44,723 bases of DNA from Helicobacteraceae bacterium (GTDB lineage Bacteria > Campylobacterota > Campylobacteria > Campylobacterales > SZUA-545). The position numbers and the translations under genes are program-made. Location: NCBI GenBank assembly GCA_031258155.1, contig JAIRNH010000026.1, positions 1 to 44,723 of the forward strand, written 5' to 3'. Under the pieces are notes generated by a model, which searched no databases, was not told where the DNA came from, and saw only the letters and a list, made by a program, of their open reading frames with translations. Below are positions 29,263 through 38,951 of this stretch, piece by piece. Numbering within the stretch: position 1 is the first letter of the stretch; every line of letters starts with the position of its first letter.

Positions 29263-30867
29263 CTACTCCTCCCTAAAATGAAATATCGTTTCCGAATATG
29301 CGGTTTTATCTTTTTCTGTTCTGTTTAATACCGGACGGTGAAATTGATTTACGATTTTCATTCCAGCGTTTTTGGCTATTGTCGGATACATATTGTATTT
29401 GTCGTTTGCCACAAGAAATACATTGTAATTATCCGCTAAAAAATGTTTGCAATTATTCAAAACGTCTGAAATACCTTGAATATAATTTTCTCTTGCCTCT
29501 TTAGTTTTGCCTTTGAAAAGCGGACCGATTTCCAATTCGTCTTTGCGCTCAAAACCAAATATATCGTAAGCGTAGGCGTGTTGCTCATGATAATCAATCA
29601 AACCGACATAAGGCGGCGAAGAGAAAATGCCCTTGATTTTTTGTTTTGTCAGCAGTTCGCCAAAATCGGCGTTTTTCTTTTTCATCTGTTCAAAAACATC
29701 TATGTTTCTGCTGTCTCCAGTCAAGCAATACTGAAACGTCTGAGTTCTTAATTTATCAAATTGCGCAAGGCGGTTGATCGTGTCCTTCGCGTAACTTTCC
29801 CACCACTTAAGAATTGAAAAGAGCGGTTTGCATATTTTGCCGTGTTTTGCGCAGTAGTAAGTTGTAGTAACAGGTTCCGCAAGCGTAGCAAGATCAGCAT
29901 GCGATGTGGCTCTGCAGCTGCGGATTGCGCGGCTTAAAATCACGCTGATTATATTCTTTGCATTTTGGTCTTTGATTTTTTTGATTTCATTAAATGTAAA
30001 CTCTATCTCGTCTCTTATGTGCTGCGAATACCATTTGTCAAGGAAGCTCACGCATTTTTCCTGCCGTAATTTAATGCGGTATTGTGCTATAAGACTATTA
30101 TATATTGGCAAAAACTCTTTTTCTTTTTCTGCGCCATATCGTTTTTCGTTTATTTCGCCTTGTCTTAAACGGTATTTATATTCGGGAACGGGAAAATATT
30201 TACTATTAAATTCATTAAGCGCTTGCGATAGTTTTTCCTCAAACTCTAAAACATGAGAGTTCGTTAAAAATATTTTCAACGCTTTTGTAATACGATTGGT
30301 TTGCGTTTGAATATCGGCGATATTGTATTTTGCCGTTTTGCAGTTGCTTATCAGCGCGTTAAAGGCTGAAATATCAATTCCGACCGCATGTATTCCAAGC
30401 TCGTTAGCCTCTGCCATTGTCGTTCCGCTTCCGGCAAATGGGTCAAGCGCTATATCGCCTCTGTTAAAATATATCTCTTTTTTGAAACTATCCGTATGGT
30501 CGTCCAAAAAATACTCTACAAGCTGAGGGATAAACTTGCCTTTATACGGATGCAGGCGGTGAATATGTTTTGTTGTTTCAGCCTCTTTGTATTGTTCAAA
30601 CGATAACGCCCAATTTAAGTCTTTACCTAAACGCTCTTTGAAATTCGTTTCACGCGAACCACTATATGCGTTGTAATAATTTTTAAGTTCCGATAGCGAA
30701 ATTTGCGTCGAGCCGTTTTCGCCGATTTTTCTTATGCGTCCGTATTGGACAAGATACGCGATATTAGACGGCGTTACGTTTTTGCCGATATATCCGCTTG
30801 CCCACTCGCTAGCCTCTTTAATGGTAAGTAGGCTAAGCGGCGTATCCGTTGAAAATAGACCTTGCAT
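29263..30867 (-). CDS. Type II DNA methyltransferase (amino-MTase) with N-terminal helix-turn-helix
   Basis: A 534-residue DNA methyltransferase. Residues about 12-65 form an excisionase/MerR-like helix-turn-helix (LLTIKEASEWASGYIGKNVT...NIAYLVQYGRI). Motif I (SAM binding) is LDPFAGSGTT (141-150) and motif IV is SSPPY (416-420). About 265 residues, probably target recognition, lie between them, an alpha-like motif order. SPPY is often found in N4-cytosine enzymes, which would suit a GGNCC-type target, but the product base cannot be settled by reading. It is the first gene of the three-gene operon. No Shine-Dalgarno precedes the ATG, whereas a TATAAT lies six bases upstream, so the mRNA may be leaderless. 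Confidence 0.9.
   Translation of the reverse strand: MQGLFSTDTPLSLLTIKEASEWASGYIGKNVTPSNIAYLVQYGRIRKIGENGSTQISLSELKNYYNAYSGSRETNFKERLGKDLNWALSFEQYKEAETTKHIHRLHPYKGKFIPQLVEYFLDDHTDSFKKEIYFNRGDIALDPFAGSGTTMAEANELGIHAVGIDISAFNALISNCKTAKYNIADIQTQTNRITKALKIFLTNSHVLEFEEKLSQALNEFNSKYFPVPEYKYRLRQGEINEKRYGAEKEKEFLPIYNSLIAQYRIKLRQEKCVSFLDKWYSQHIRDEIEFTFNEIKKIKDQNAKNIISVILSRAIRSCRATSHADLATLAEPVTTTYYCAKHGKICKPLFSILKWWESYAKDTINRLAQFDKLRTQTFQYCLTGDSRNIDVFEQMKKKNADFGELLTKQKIKGIFSSPPYVGLIDYHEQHAYAYDIFGFERKDELEIGPLFKGKTKEARENYIQGISDVLNNCKHFLADNYNVFLVANDKYNMYPTIAKNAGMKIVNQFHRPVLNRTEKDKTAYSETIFHFREE
29266..29273 (-). promoter_or_regulatory. Shine-Dalgarno spanning the methyltransferase 3' end
   Basis: On the minus strand GGGAGGAG runs directly into the methyltransferase stop TAG and is seven bases from the ATG of the RloC-like gene. 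Ribosomes ending the methyltransferase would sit on this site, a typical coupling device that ties the amount of the ATPase to that of the methyltransferase. Confidence 0.75.
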
Positions 30868-30873
30868 AGGCGA

Positions 30874-30879
30874 ATTATA
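30874..30879 (-). promoter_or_regulatory. Probable -10 element (TATAAT) for the restriction-modification operon
   Basis: A perfect TATAAT on the minus strand ends six bases before the methyltransferase ATG. A start of transcription 6-8 bases downstream would fall on or next to the ATG, giving a leaderless message. No good -35 is visible, which is normal in Campylobacterota. Confidence 0.5.
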
Positions 30880-30952
30880 GCGCCGCTTACGTAAAGATTA
30901 CGCGACGGTCGCAGTCGCGATCCAACGCGGGGCGGGCAAAATTACGCCACGA

Positions 30953-30973
30953 TTTGAAACGCGATCTAGCGGA
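30953..30973 (+). repeat. 21-base repeat, copy 1 (upstream of the methyltransferase gene)
   Basis: Matches 32261-32281 with one mismatch (20 of 21). Weaker similarity continues for some 30 bases. Copy 2 spans the 3' end of nifK and half of its hairpin, so copy 1 may be a fragment duplicated when the region was rearranged. It lies in a 251-base intergenic stretch (30868-31118) with no other feature I can support. Confidence 0.45.
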
Positions 30974-31118
30974 CGAAGCCGCGAAAGAAATCGGTTTCTG
31001 GTTGATTTGTCCGTCGATTGCGTATAGCCGCGTTTTAATACCGCCGCGCTTGCTTGCGGGGCGCCTTTTGGCGCGCCTTGTTAAAACGGATGTTTGCAAA
31101 ACGCCTTTCAAGACGCGG

Positions 31119-32192
31119 CTAACGTCGTTCGCGCGTAATATCAAAAGCGCCGCGTATGCCGATCGTAATAGCGTATTCGGAGGGCGGATTTAATTGTAAG
31201 TCTTGGGCTTTCTGGGTTTGCGCCGCGCTATTAACGCTGTTTGTTACAAGCGGATCGTAATCGCCGTATCTGTATTCTCCATAATCAATATCCATACTAA
31301 CGATCGCGAGATTGCTTGGAACGCCTATTGAATAGCCGCTGCCTCCGACCGCCCTTTCAGCTTTCTCTAACAATTTAGAAAACAGTTTGCTCTCATGCTC
31401 GCTAATGACTTTTTGCCTCTTTTCTTCCGATACGCTGTAGCGAAGATCGTTGTTAACGTTCATCTTTAACTCTTGCGCTTTCGTAAATATCTTGCCTATA
31501 TGATCAAAATCCGAAACTTTTATCTTAATTTTATTAAATACAAAATATTTTTTAACCTCCTTATCTATACGTTTTTGCGGTTTTGTTTCGTATTTTTTTA
31601 TATCGACGTCGGCGGCGTTTATATCGTCAAGCCGCGCTCTTATTTTCTCATAGAGGTTTTGGACGTTTTGCGCGGATAACTCCTCGCTCGCCCCCGCGCC
31701 TTCGATTGTAAAGTAATAATTTTTATTATAGTCGTCCTTCCCAAGATTCTTAACGCCGTTTTGATCAAGCAGTTTTATCGCCTCGTAAAACGCTTCGGCT
31801 TTCATATTAAAAGTAACCGTCAGTTCGGTTTTATACGGCGTCTTAGAATCGATCGACGTTGTTATCGTTCTCTCGTAATTTTTATAATCGATTGTTTCTA
31901 TATCGCTCTCGCTAACTCCGAACGTTTTCATATATTTTTTCAGTTCGCCCATATTTTTGATATTCTGATTGGACGCGGCGTTGGGGGTGTTGCCTTCCGT
32001 TACATAGGTTACGCTAAACTCGGCGCCGTCGGGTTTAAGCGTAACGTTTTCGCTATAAGTTACGCTGATAGAGCCTACGGCAATCTGTTTTTCGCCGTAT
32101 TTTAACTCGTTGAAGCGTTGCGCCCATTCGCCGCCGTCTTGCGCCGCGATCGCAACCGCCGCCGCTATCGCCCATACAAACGCGCCTTTCAT
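31119..32192 (-). CDS. SIMPL-domain (DUF541) periplasmic protein
   Basis: A 357-residue exported protein starting at the ATG with AAGGAG five bases upstream (MKGAFVWAIAAAVAIAAQDG signal peptide). The mature part has the SIMPL/DUF541 arrangement: VGSISVTYSENVTLKPDGAEFSVTYV, TFGVSESDIETIDY and later AISVTI-like strands near the end (PPSEYAITIGIRGAFDI). The middle is rich in Lys and Asp with repeated ...KNYYFTIEGAG... and ...FVFNKIKIKV... strands. The function of SIMPL proteins in bacteria is not established. It is downstream of nifK beyond a strong hairpin, so probably a separate unit. Confidence 0.7.
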   Translation of the reverse strand: MKGAFVWAIAAAVAIAAQDGGEWAQRFNELKYGEKQIAVGSISVTYSENVTLKPDGAEFSVTYVTEGNTPNAASNQNIKNMGELKKYMKTFGVSESDIETIDYKNYERTITTSIDSKTPYKTELTVTFNMKAEAFYEAIKLLDQNGVKNLGKDDYNKNYYFTIEGAGASEELSAQNVQNLYEKIRARLDDINAADVDIKKYETKPQKRIDKEVKKYFVFNKIKIKVSDFDHIGKIFTKAQELKMNVNNDLRYSVSEEKRQKVISEHESKLFSKLLEKAERAVGGSGYSIGVPSNLAIVSMDIDYGEYRYGDYDPLVTNSVNSAAQTQKAQDLQLNPPSEYAITIGIRGAFDITRERR

Positions 32193-32238
32193 ATCCGCTC
32201 CTTTTAGCAAAATCGTCGAGATTATAGCTCTTGACGAC

Positions 32239-32267
32239 TTTCAAACGGGGAACTACCCCGTTTGAAA
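32239..32267 (-). terminator. Perfect 12-bp hairpin after nifK
   Basis: TTTCAAACGGGG (32239-32250), a five-base loop, then CCCCGTTTGAAA (32256-32267). It begins seven bases beyond the nifK stop. No T-run follows on the minus strand, so it may act as an mRNA-stabilising end structure rather than as a classical Rho-independent terminator. Confidence 0.7.
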
Positions 32268-32281
32268 CGCAATCTAGCGGA
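32261..32281 (+). repeat. 21-base repeat, copy 2 (nifK 3' end)
   Basis: Matches 30953-30973 with one mismatch. It includes the nifK stop codon and the start of the right arm of the nifK hairpin. Confidence 0.45.
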
Positions 32282-33800
32282 CCAGATCGTAAGAGAAGTC
32301 GGTTTTGGCGATCTCTTTTGTTTGCGAGTCGATCGTGTCTAATATCTTATTGACGATCCAATTGAGCAGATTTAATCCGCCTTTGTAGCCGACAATGCTG
32401 TATCGGTGCAAGTGGTGGCGATCGAAGATCGGAAAACCGATCCTAATCAACGGAACGCCCGTATCGCGTTCAAGTTCCTTGCCGTAGCTGTTGCCGATAA
32501 GGTAATCTACGGGTTCGGTAAAGAGCAGACTGCGCAAATGCCACAGGTCTTTGCCCGCCCAAACGCGCGAGCTATCTTTAGCGGGCGATCGATCCAAAAC
32601 GGCGCGCGCGGCTTCCGCCCACCCTTCTGGCGCGTTGTTGCACAACAGATGCGTAACCTCGCCGCCCATCTCTATAACGAACGCCGCCAATCCAAGCGCG
32701 AAATCGGGATCGCCGTAGATCGCGAACTTTTTGTCGTGAACGTAGGAGTAGCTATCCTGCATCGCATCGACGAGCCGCGCGCGATCGCGCTTGATCGATT
32801 CGGGAACGTCCTTGCCCGAAAACTCTTTCAAGAACATAACAAGCTCGTCGGAGCCGCTAAGCCCGATCGGTCGCGCCTCGAAGGTCTGTTGCTTGAACTT
32901 ATTTTTACAGATTTTCAGCGTTTTTGGCGTGGTGAAGGGTTGCATGGTAACGATCGCTTTGGCGTTGCAAGCGCCCTTTATCTCTTCGATCGGCGTGCCG
33001 CCCGCGAACATCTTATATTCGCCCGCGCCGGTATTCCACTGCTCGCCGTGATCGGGAATCACCACCGCGTCTATGCCAAACGCTTCGGCAAGCTCTCTTT
33101 CCTCGTCGATACCGCCAAGATAGGTTTCAAAACCCGGGACGATATTAAGCCGCTCTTTTTTATCTTTGGAGATCGTTTTGCAAAGCTGCTTGAGCGTTTC
33201 GGAGAGCATATTGTCGTAGCCCGTTAAATGACTGCCGACAAAGCTAGGCGTATGCGCGAAAACCACCGGATAATCTTCGGGCAAATAACCTTCCGTTTTC
33301 GCCCCGTCCACAAAGGCGTTAAGATCGTCGCCGATCACCTCCGCCATGCAGGTCGTGGAAACGGCGATCATCTCGGGCTCGTAAAGCGCTTTGCAGTTTT
33401 GCAAGCCCTGCTTCATATTGTTAATGCCGCCGAACACAGCCGCGTCCTCCGTCATCGAGTCGCTAACGCACGGCGTCGGCTCTTTGAAGTGGCGGGTAAA
33501 ATAGGTGCGGAAATAGGCGACGCAACCATGACTTCCATGCACATACGGCATCGTGTTTTCAAAGCCTAGCGCCACCATAACCGCGCCGAGCGGCTGGCAG
33601 GCTTTAGCTTGGTTTATAGTGATCGCTTCGCGTTTGAAGTTCAGATCGCAATACTCTTTGCTCTTCGTCCATTCGGCGATCTCTTTGACCTTTTGAACCT
33701 CTGGCATATCCTCGAAGGCTTTTTTGTTTTTGAACGTCTCGTCGTATTCGGGTTGCAAAAACAGGTCTTTGCCAATTACTATTTTTTGCGGATTTTGCAT
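32274..33800 (-). CDS. nifK: Nitrogenase MoFe protein beta chain
   Basis: Beta subunit of the molybdenum-iron protein, 508 residues. The P-cluster cysteines Cys68 (KACQPLGAVM), Cys93 (HGSHGCVAYFR) and Cys151 (STTCMAEVIGDD) match A. vinelandii positions 70, 95 and 153. Ser/Phe-rich FRTYFTRHFKEP and AVFGGINNMKQGL are conserved. Its Mo-type length and motifs argue against a vanadium or iron-only enzyme. GGAGAAAGAG precedes the ATG. It follows nifD after 59 bases and ends the operon; no nifE, nifN, nifB or nifX lies in the window. Confidence 0.97.
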   Translation of the reverse strand: MQNPQKIVIGKDLFLQPEYDETFKNKKAFEDMPEVQKVKEIAEWTKSKEYCDLNFKREAITINQAKACQPLGAVMVALGFENTMPYVHGSHGCVAYFRTYFTRHFKEPTPCVSDSMTEDAAVFGGINNMKQGLQNCKALYEPEMIAVSTTCMAEVIGDDLNAFVDGAKTEGYLPEDYPVVFAHTPSFVGSHLTGYDNMLSETLKQLCKTISKDKKERLNIVPGFETYLGGIDEERELAEAFGIDAVVIPDHGEQWNTGAGEYKMFAGGTPIEEIKGACNAKAIVTMQPFTTPKTLKICKNKFKQQTFEARPIGLSGSDELVMFLKEFSGKDVPESIKRDRARLVDAMQDSYSYVHDKKFAIYGDPDFALGLAAFVIEMGGEVTHLLCNNAPEGWAEAARAVLDRSPAKDSSRVWAGKDLWHLRSLLFTEPVDYLIGNSYGKELERDTGVPLIRIGFPIFDRHHLHRYSIVGYKGGLNLLNWIVNKILDTIDSQTKEIAKTDFSYDLVR

Positions 33801-33859
33801 TTTCTCTTTCTCCTCTCAACTCATCTGTTTATTGAGGCTATTAACCCCGCGCCGCCAAA

Positions 33860-35311
33860 CTAGGCGGCGTCCCATGGCGCTTTGTTGTGTCCCCAAACGG
33901 GGCTGTTAATCGCCATATCCATATCGCGCGCGAAGATCGCAAAACCGTCAAAACCGTGATAGGGTCCCGAATAATCCCAACTGTGCATCTGCCTAAACGG
34001 CAACCCCATCTTCTGGAAGGTGTATTTTTCCTTCACGCCCGCCGCGACAATGTCCGGCTTAATCCGTTTGCAAAAGGCTTCAAGCTCGTATTCGTTGGCG
34101 TCGTCGTAGATCACGGTCGATCGCTGGATTTCATGCGTCGTGCGGCTGTAGTCGTCGTTGTGCGCGAATTCGTAGCCCGTGCCGATGATCTCCATACCTA
34201 AATCCTCGTAAGCGCCGATTACGTGGCGCGGACGCAAACCGCCGACATAGAGCATCACCTTTTTGCCTTCTAAACGCGGCTTGTATTTATCTAGCACGGC
34301 GTCCATTACGGGTTTATATTTGGCGATCACCTTTTCGGCGTTGTCCTGAACGCCCTGATCGAATTGGCTCGCGATCTTGCGAAGCGATTCGTAGGTTTTG
34401 CTGGGACCGAAGAAGTTATACTCTATCCAAGGGATATTAAACTCCTGCTCCATATGACGGCTGACGTAGTTCATCGATCGATAACAGTGAAGCAGGTTGA
34501 GCTTGGCTTTCGGTCCGTTGCGCAATTCGTTTAACGTCGCGTCGCCCGACCACTGCGCAATCACGCGCAAACCCATCTCCTCGAGCAAAATGCGGCTCGC
34601 CCAAGCGTCGCCGCCGATATTGTAATCGCCGATAATCGCTACGTCGTATGGCGTGGAGCCTACGTCGGAGCCTTTAGACGTAAATACGTGATCGCGGATC
34701 GCGTCGTTCGCGATATGGTGTCCTAACGACTGACTAACGCCGCGAAACCCTTCGCAACTGACGGGAATAACGGGCTTGTTGATTAACGCCGTAGTTTTTT
34801 TCGCCGTCGCTTGAATATCGTCTCCGATCAGACCGATCGGGCATTCGGATTGAACCGACACGCCTTTGACGAGCGGAAATAGCTCGTTGATCTCCTCGAT
34901 CGCTTTGGTCAGTTTCTTATCCCCGCCGAAAACGATGTCGCGCTCTTGAAAATCGGTGGTGAAATTCATCGTAACGAACGTATCCACGCCCGTAGAGCCG
35001 ATATAGTAGTTGCGCCGCCCCGATCTGGAGTATTGGCTACAACCTACGGGACCGTGGCTGATATGAACCATATCCTTCACCGGACCCCACACGACGCCCT
35101 TCGATCCCGCGTAAGCGCAACCGCGCTGGCTCATTACGCCCGGAACCGTTTTCTTGTTCGATTGAACGCCGCCGCACGTTTTTTGACTCTCGTCCGCGGG
35201 CAAACCTACGCCCAAATGTTTGGCGCGATCTTTCTGCGCTTTTTCGGGATACTTTTTTAGTATATCCTCTAAGGCGCTTTTTTGAATACTCTCTAGGCTC
35301 TCTGGACCCAT
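33860..35311 (-). CDS. nifD: Nitrogenase MoFe protein alpha chain
   Basis: Alpha subunit carrying FeMo-cofactor, 483 residues from the ATG with AAGGAAGG eight bases upstream; a start ten codons earlier has no ribosome site. P-cluster ligands Cys65 (QRGCAYAG), Cys91 ([10 protein letters not shown]) and Cys157 ([10 protein letters not shown]) are present, as are the cofactor ligands Cys276 ([14 protein letters not shown]) and His443 ([13 protein letters not shown]). These correspond closely to A. vinelandii Cys275 and His442. All catalytic residues appear intact. Confidence 0.97.
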   Translation of the reverse strand: MGPESLESIQKSALEDILKKYPEKAQKDRAKHLGVGLPADESQKTCGGVQSNKKTVPGVMSQRGCAYAGSKGVVWGPVKDMVHISHGPVGCSQYSRSGRRNYYIGSTGVDTFVTMNFTTDFQERDIVFGGDKKLTKAIEEINELFPLVKGVSVQSECPIGLIGDDIQATAKKTTALINKPVIPVSCEGFRGVSQSLGHHIANDAIRDHVFTSKGSDVGSTPYDVAIIGDYNIGGDAWASRILLEEMGLRVIAQWSGDATLNELRNGPKAKLNLLHCYRSMNYVSRHMEQEFNIPWIEYNFFGPSKTYESLRKIASQFDQGVQDNAEKVIAKYKPVMDAVLDKYKPRLEGKKVMLYVGGLRPRHVIGAYEDLGMEIIGTGYEFAHNDDYSRTTHEIQRSTVIYDDANEYELEAFCKRIKPDIVAAGVKEKYTFQKMGLPFRQMHSWDYSGPYHGFDGFAIFARDMDMAINSPVWGHNKAPWDAA

Positions 35312-35361
35312 CTGTCTTACCTTCCTTTTGAGACTATGCAATCGGTTTTGTCGATTGATCG

Positions 35362-35739
35362 TTAGTTAAAAACCACCTCTACGTTGATCGGCTCCATGTC
35401 TTGAAACTTCTTTGCGATCTCAAAACATTCCGCGTCCTTGTCAAGCTCCAAACTAAGCTCGGCGATCTGGTATTTGTTGGTGAAATACATATACTTCAAA
35501 CCGTCCTCTTTGGCGGTCTCCTGATTAAGGTAGAAGTGCGTCAACGCCTTAGCGAGAAAAGTGTCGTTTTTCGTAAGCGTCTTGTAAAGCTCCGTTTTGG
35601 TCGATTTGGTCGAGCCTTGATGGAGCTTGATCTCCTTAACCTTGCTCATATCGACGGCTTTATCGACCAGCGCCGCCACCTCGCTCGATGGAATAATGTT
35701 GCCGCGATCGGCGGGAAAATGCATGCCAAGAATAAACAT
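35362..35739 (-). CDS. Small unknown protein encoded between nifH and nifD
   Basis: A 125-residue soluble protein with a strong AAGGAG, 12 bases after the nifH stop and about 50 bases before nifD, so surely part of the nif operon. I do not recognise the family. It has no Cys pairs, no membrane helix and no PII signature (NifI1/NifI2, which occupy this place in archaea and some anaerobes). It is not VnfG/AnfG, which lies between D and K. Visible features: a hydrophobic start ([14 protein letters not shown]), [20 protein letters not shown], a long helix-rich middle and an acidic end. It could assist nitrogenase assembly, Fe-protein regulation or protection. Codon use is like its neighbours. Confidence 0.8.
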   Translation of the reverse strand: MFILGMHFPADRGNIIPSSEVAALVDKAVDMSKVKEIKLHQGSTKSTKTELYKTLTKNDTFLAKALTHFYLNQETAKEDGLKYMYFTNKYQIAELSLELDKDAECFEIAKKFQDMEPINVEVVFN

Positions 35740-35751
35740 GTTCGCTCCTTT

Positions 35752-36654
<903 letters not shown>

Positions 36655-37248
36655 CTAAGCTCCTTGTCTTAATTTATGGATCAGCCGCGTCGCTTTTCCA
36701 GACAGATATTTTGCCCCGCTAATGGACATATGGGCGCCTTTTTTTTAATCATTACTCTATATTTTTACAAAATTCGCGTATTTTCTCGCGCCGCTACCTT
36801 TAGGTTTTAGATCAACTTGCGCCGATAGGCGCATTTTGTGCGATCGCTAACGGGCTATCGGGCGGAGATGGGGGGGGTCGCGCCGTTTTTAGCCGCAAAT
36901 TACTAGATTGCGGCGGTTTTGCGATCTCTTGGCGCCAATAGATTCGGGCGGTTTTATTTTATACGTTTATATTAATGTTTATCATTAGCGATCGCTCTCG
37001 CCGTAAGATGAAAATCACAATATATGAACGCGGCGCGCGCGTTAAAGCTATCGATCTATCGCTTATCAACGTCCGTTTTCGCAAAAGCGTTAAGCTAAAA
37101 CGATTATTAACGGCGGGTTATACGCGCAATTTTATAGAAACTTTTTTAAGCGCGTAATGTGCCCAAGAGAATAAACTATTTACTTCGCGATCGCGGCGTT
37201 TGCGATAGCGAGCCAAAGCGCCAAAAAGCTTCTCGCAAACTTAACGCT
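36655..37248. other. 594-base gap upstream of nifH, with G8 tract
   Basis: Probable promoter region of the nif operon, AT-rich at 36741-36780. It contains a run of eight G (36870-36877) and three GCGATCGC octamers (36840, 36988, 37187). A 60-codon plus-strand frame at 36975-37157 lacks a convincing ribosome site and I do not call it. No canonical sigma-54 promoter is seen. Confidence 0.4.
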
Positions 37249-38880
37249 CTAGGCTTGGAACTTGCTTAGCTCAATTCTTAGCAACTCGCTTTGGCGACTA
37301 AGATGCGAAGCCAGATCGGCGATCTCTTTGATACTAACGGAGCTTTCGTTGGTGCGCGAACTAATCTCGTCTACGCTCGCTAAAACTCCTCGCGTCGCTT
37401 GCACAATCTCGCGAGAGTCCTCCGCCGCTTTCGCGAGACGCTCTTTTGTTCGCGAAATCTCCTCCGCGCCGCTTTCAACCACGGAGCTTGCCGCCATAGC
37501 GCTTTCTAACAACAATCTAAATTCGTCCGCGTTCTGCTCCATAGAACTTGCCGCGTCGCCAATAGACTGGGTGATCGCAGTGATTGTCGCGCTGGTTTCA
37601 GACAGGCTCTTTTGCGTTCGTTCGGCAAGTTTTCGCACTTCGTCCGCCACCACCGCGAAACCGCGTCCGGCGTCGCCCGCCCGCGCAGCTTCGATCGCGG
37701 CGTTCAGCGCGAGCATATTGGTTTGATCGGCAATATCGCCTATTACTCCTAAGACCTTCTTAACCGAATCCGCCTCGTTAGCAAGCTGATTCAAACGTTC
37801 GCTTAATTGCGTTTGCGCCTCGCTTTCCCTTTGAACTAAACCGGCGACCTTTCCGATCTCTTCGCGCGAACTGTATAGCTTCTCGGCGGCGACGTTCATA
37901 CTTTCTTTCACATCCTCGATCTCGTCGCGCATCTGTTGAAGTAACTTATTGGTTTCGCTCCCGTTTGCGACAATTCTGACCATTTCGTCCAGATTGGCTT
38001 TCGCCTGTTTATGAATTAACGCTCCGCTTGCGTCTAATTGCGAGGAGATCGAAGCGTTTTCGTCCGCGCTATCGATCGCTTTTGTTATCGCCTTTTGAAC
38101 CTCGCCTAAAAGTAGGTTAAGATCGGCGCATAGCGCGCCGATCTCGTCCGGATTTTCGTTCAGCCGCGCCACAAAGTCAAGATCGCGAGCGATTGTTTTT
38201 ACAGCCGATCGCGCAAGCGAGATTGGATTAAGAAATTTCGCGATTGCGATCCAGCCCACAATAGCCGAAAGCGCGAAACCCGCCGCGCCGATAATCAACG
38301 CGCTATAAAGCGCGGCGGCAAGCGTCCTGTTAATACTTTCCAAAGGCATATCGGCGCCCGCCACAAACCTAACGCCGTTATCCGTTTCGATTGGAACAAA
38401 TATGCTTCTGTGGCTTCCCCATTCGTCTACATATTCGTCGAACTGTATTTCATTCGTCCGCAACGCTTCGGCGAGCTTGGGGCTTGCGTCCTCATATAGG
38501 TATAACGGCTCTTTTTCAAGCGCGCCTTGCTCCATTTCAGACTCTTCGGGCGTATCAACGACAAAATGAAAGCCCTTTTCCGACTCGACAAGGGTGTAAA
38601 TAAACTCGATGTTTGTGCTGGCGCAGAACTTATAGGCGCGTTCGTTGAGCGCCTTGAAAAGCTCTTGATCCATAACGCCGTTTATAGCCTTATCATACGT
38701 GTCTTCGGACGCAAAGCCGGCAGCGGCGTAAGCCGCCGCGAAAAGACGGCTGTTGACGCCCTCGTTGACGTCGCTCCTATGCCCCGTATAAATGTAAACG
38801 CCGTAACTAACAGCCGTAATGGCGTTAAGAAGCAGCACCGTTATCAAGAGTCGCCCGCGAATAGAAGACCAAAACGACAT
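37249..38880 (-). CDS. Methyl-accepting chemotaxis protein
   Basis: Transmembrane chemoreceptor, 543 residues from the ATG preceded by GGAAAG ([18 protein letters not shown]). First membrane helix about 10-30, periplasmic sensor domain about 31-195 (Cache-like, with VDTPEESE and [19 protein letters not shown]), second helix about 200-222, HAMP-like linker, then the signalling domain with the hairpin tip [42 protein letters not shown]. No C-terminal CheR-binding pentapeptide is seen. The ligand is unknown. A longer frame to 38952 would overlap the divergent murB start exactly and is less likely. Confidence 0.92.
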   Translation of the reverse strand: MSFWSSIRGRLLITVLLLNAITAVSYGVYIYTGHRSDVNEGVNSRLFAAAYAAAGFASEDTYDKAINGVMDQELFKALNERAYKFCASTNIEFIYTLVESEKGFHFVVDTPEESEMEQGALEKEPLYLYEDASPKLAEALRTNEIQFDEYVDEWGSHRSIFVPIETDNGVRFVAGADMPLESINRTLAAALYSALIIGAAGFALSAIVGWIAIAKFLNPISLARSAVKTIARDLDFVARLNENPDEIGALCADLNLLLGEVQKAITKAIDSADENASISSQLDASGALIHKQAKANLDEMVRIVANGSETNKLLQQMRDEIEDVKESMNVAAEKLYSSREEIGKVAGLVQRESEAQTQLSERLNQLANEADSVKKVLGVIGDIADQTNMLALNAAIEAARAGDAGRGFAVVADEVRKLAERTQKSLSETSATITAITQSIGDAASSMEQNADEFRLLLESAMAASSVVESGAEEISRTKERLAKAAEDSREIVQATRGVLASVDEISSRTNESSVSIKEIADLASHLSRQSELLRIELSKFQA

Positions 38881-38951
38881 GGTTAAACTTTCCGACGCAA
38901 ATTTGCTTATAATATCACTATATCGGTTAATATAATGGATACTTTTTACCA

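Noticed and set aside
30640-30662. Possible parS site (GTTTCACGCGAAC)
   Set aside because: Only a partial match to the parS palindrome, lacking the outer bases, inside the methyltransferase coding sequence and far from parAB.
30887-31193. Two overlapping frames of about 80 codons on opposite strands between the methyltransferase and SIMPL genes
   Set aside because: Neither has a ribosome site or family features, and one of them overlaps the end of the SIMPL gene.
35362-35739. NifI (PII-like) or VnfG/AnfG identity for the small nif gene
   Set aside because: No PII T-loop or C-terminal signature; delta subunits lie between D and K, and NifD/NifK here have molybdenum-type motifs.
36975-37157. 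60-codon plus-strand frame upstream of nifH
   Set aside because: No convincing ribosome site and no recognisable protein pattern; it lies in a probable promoter region.
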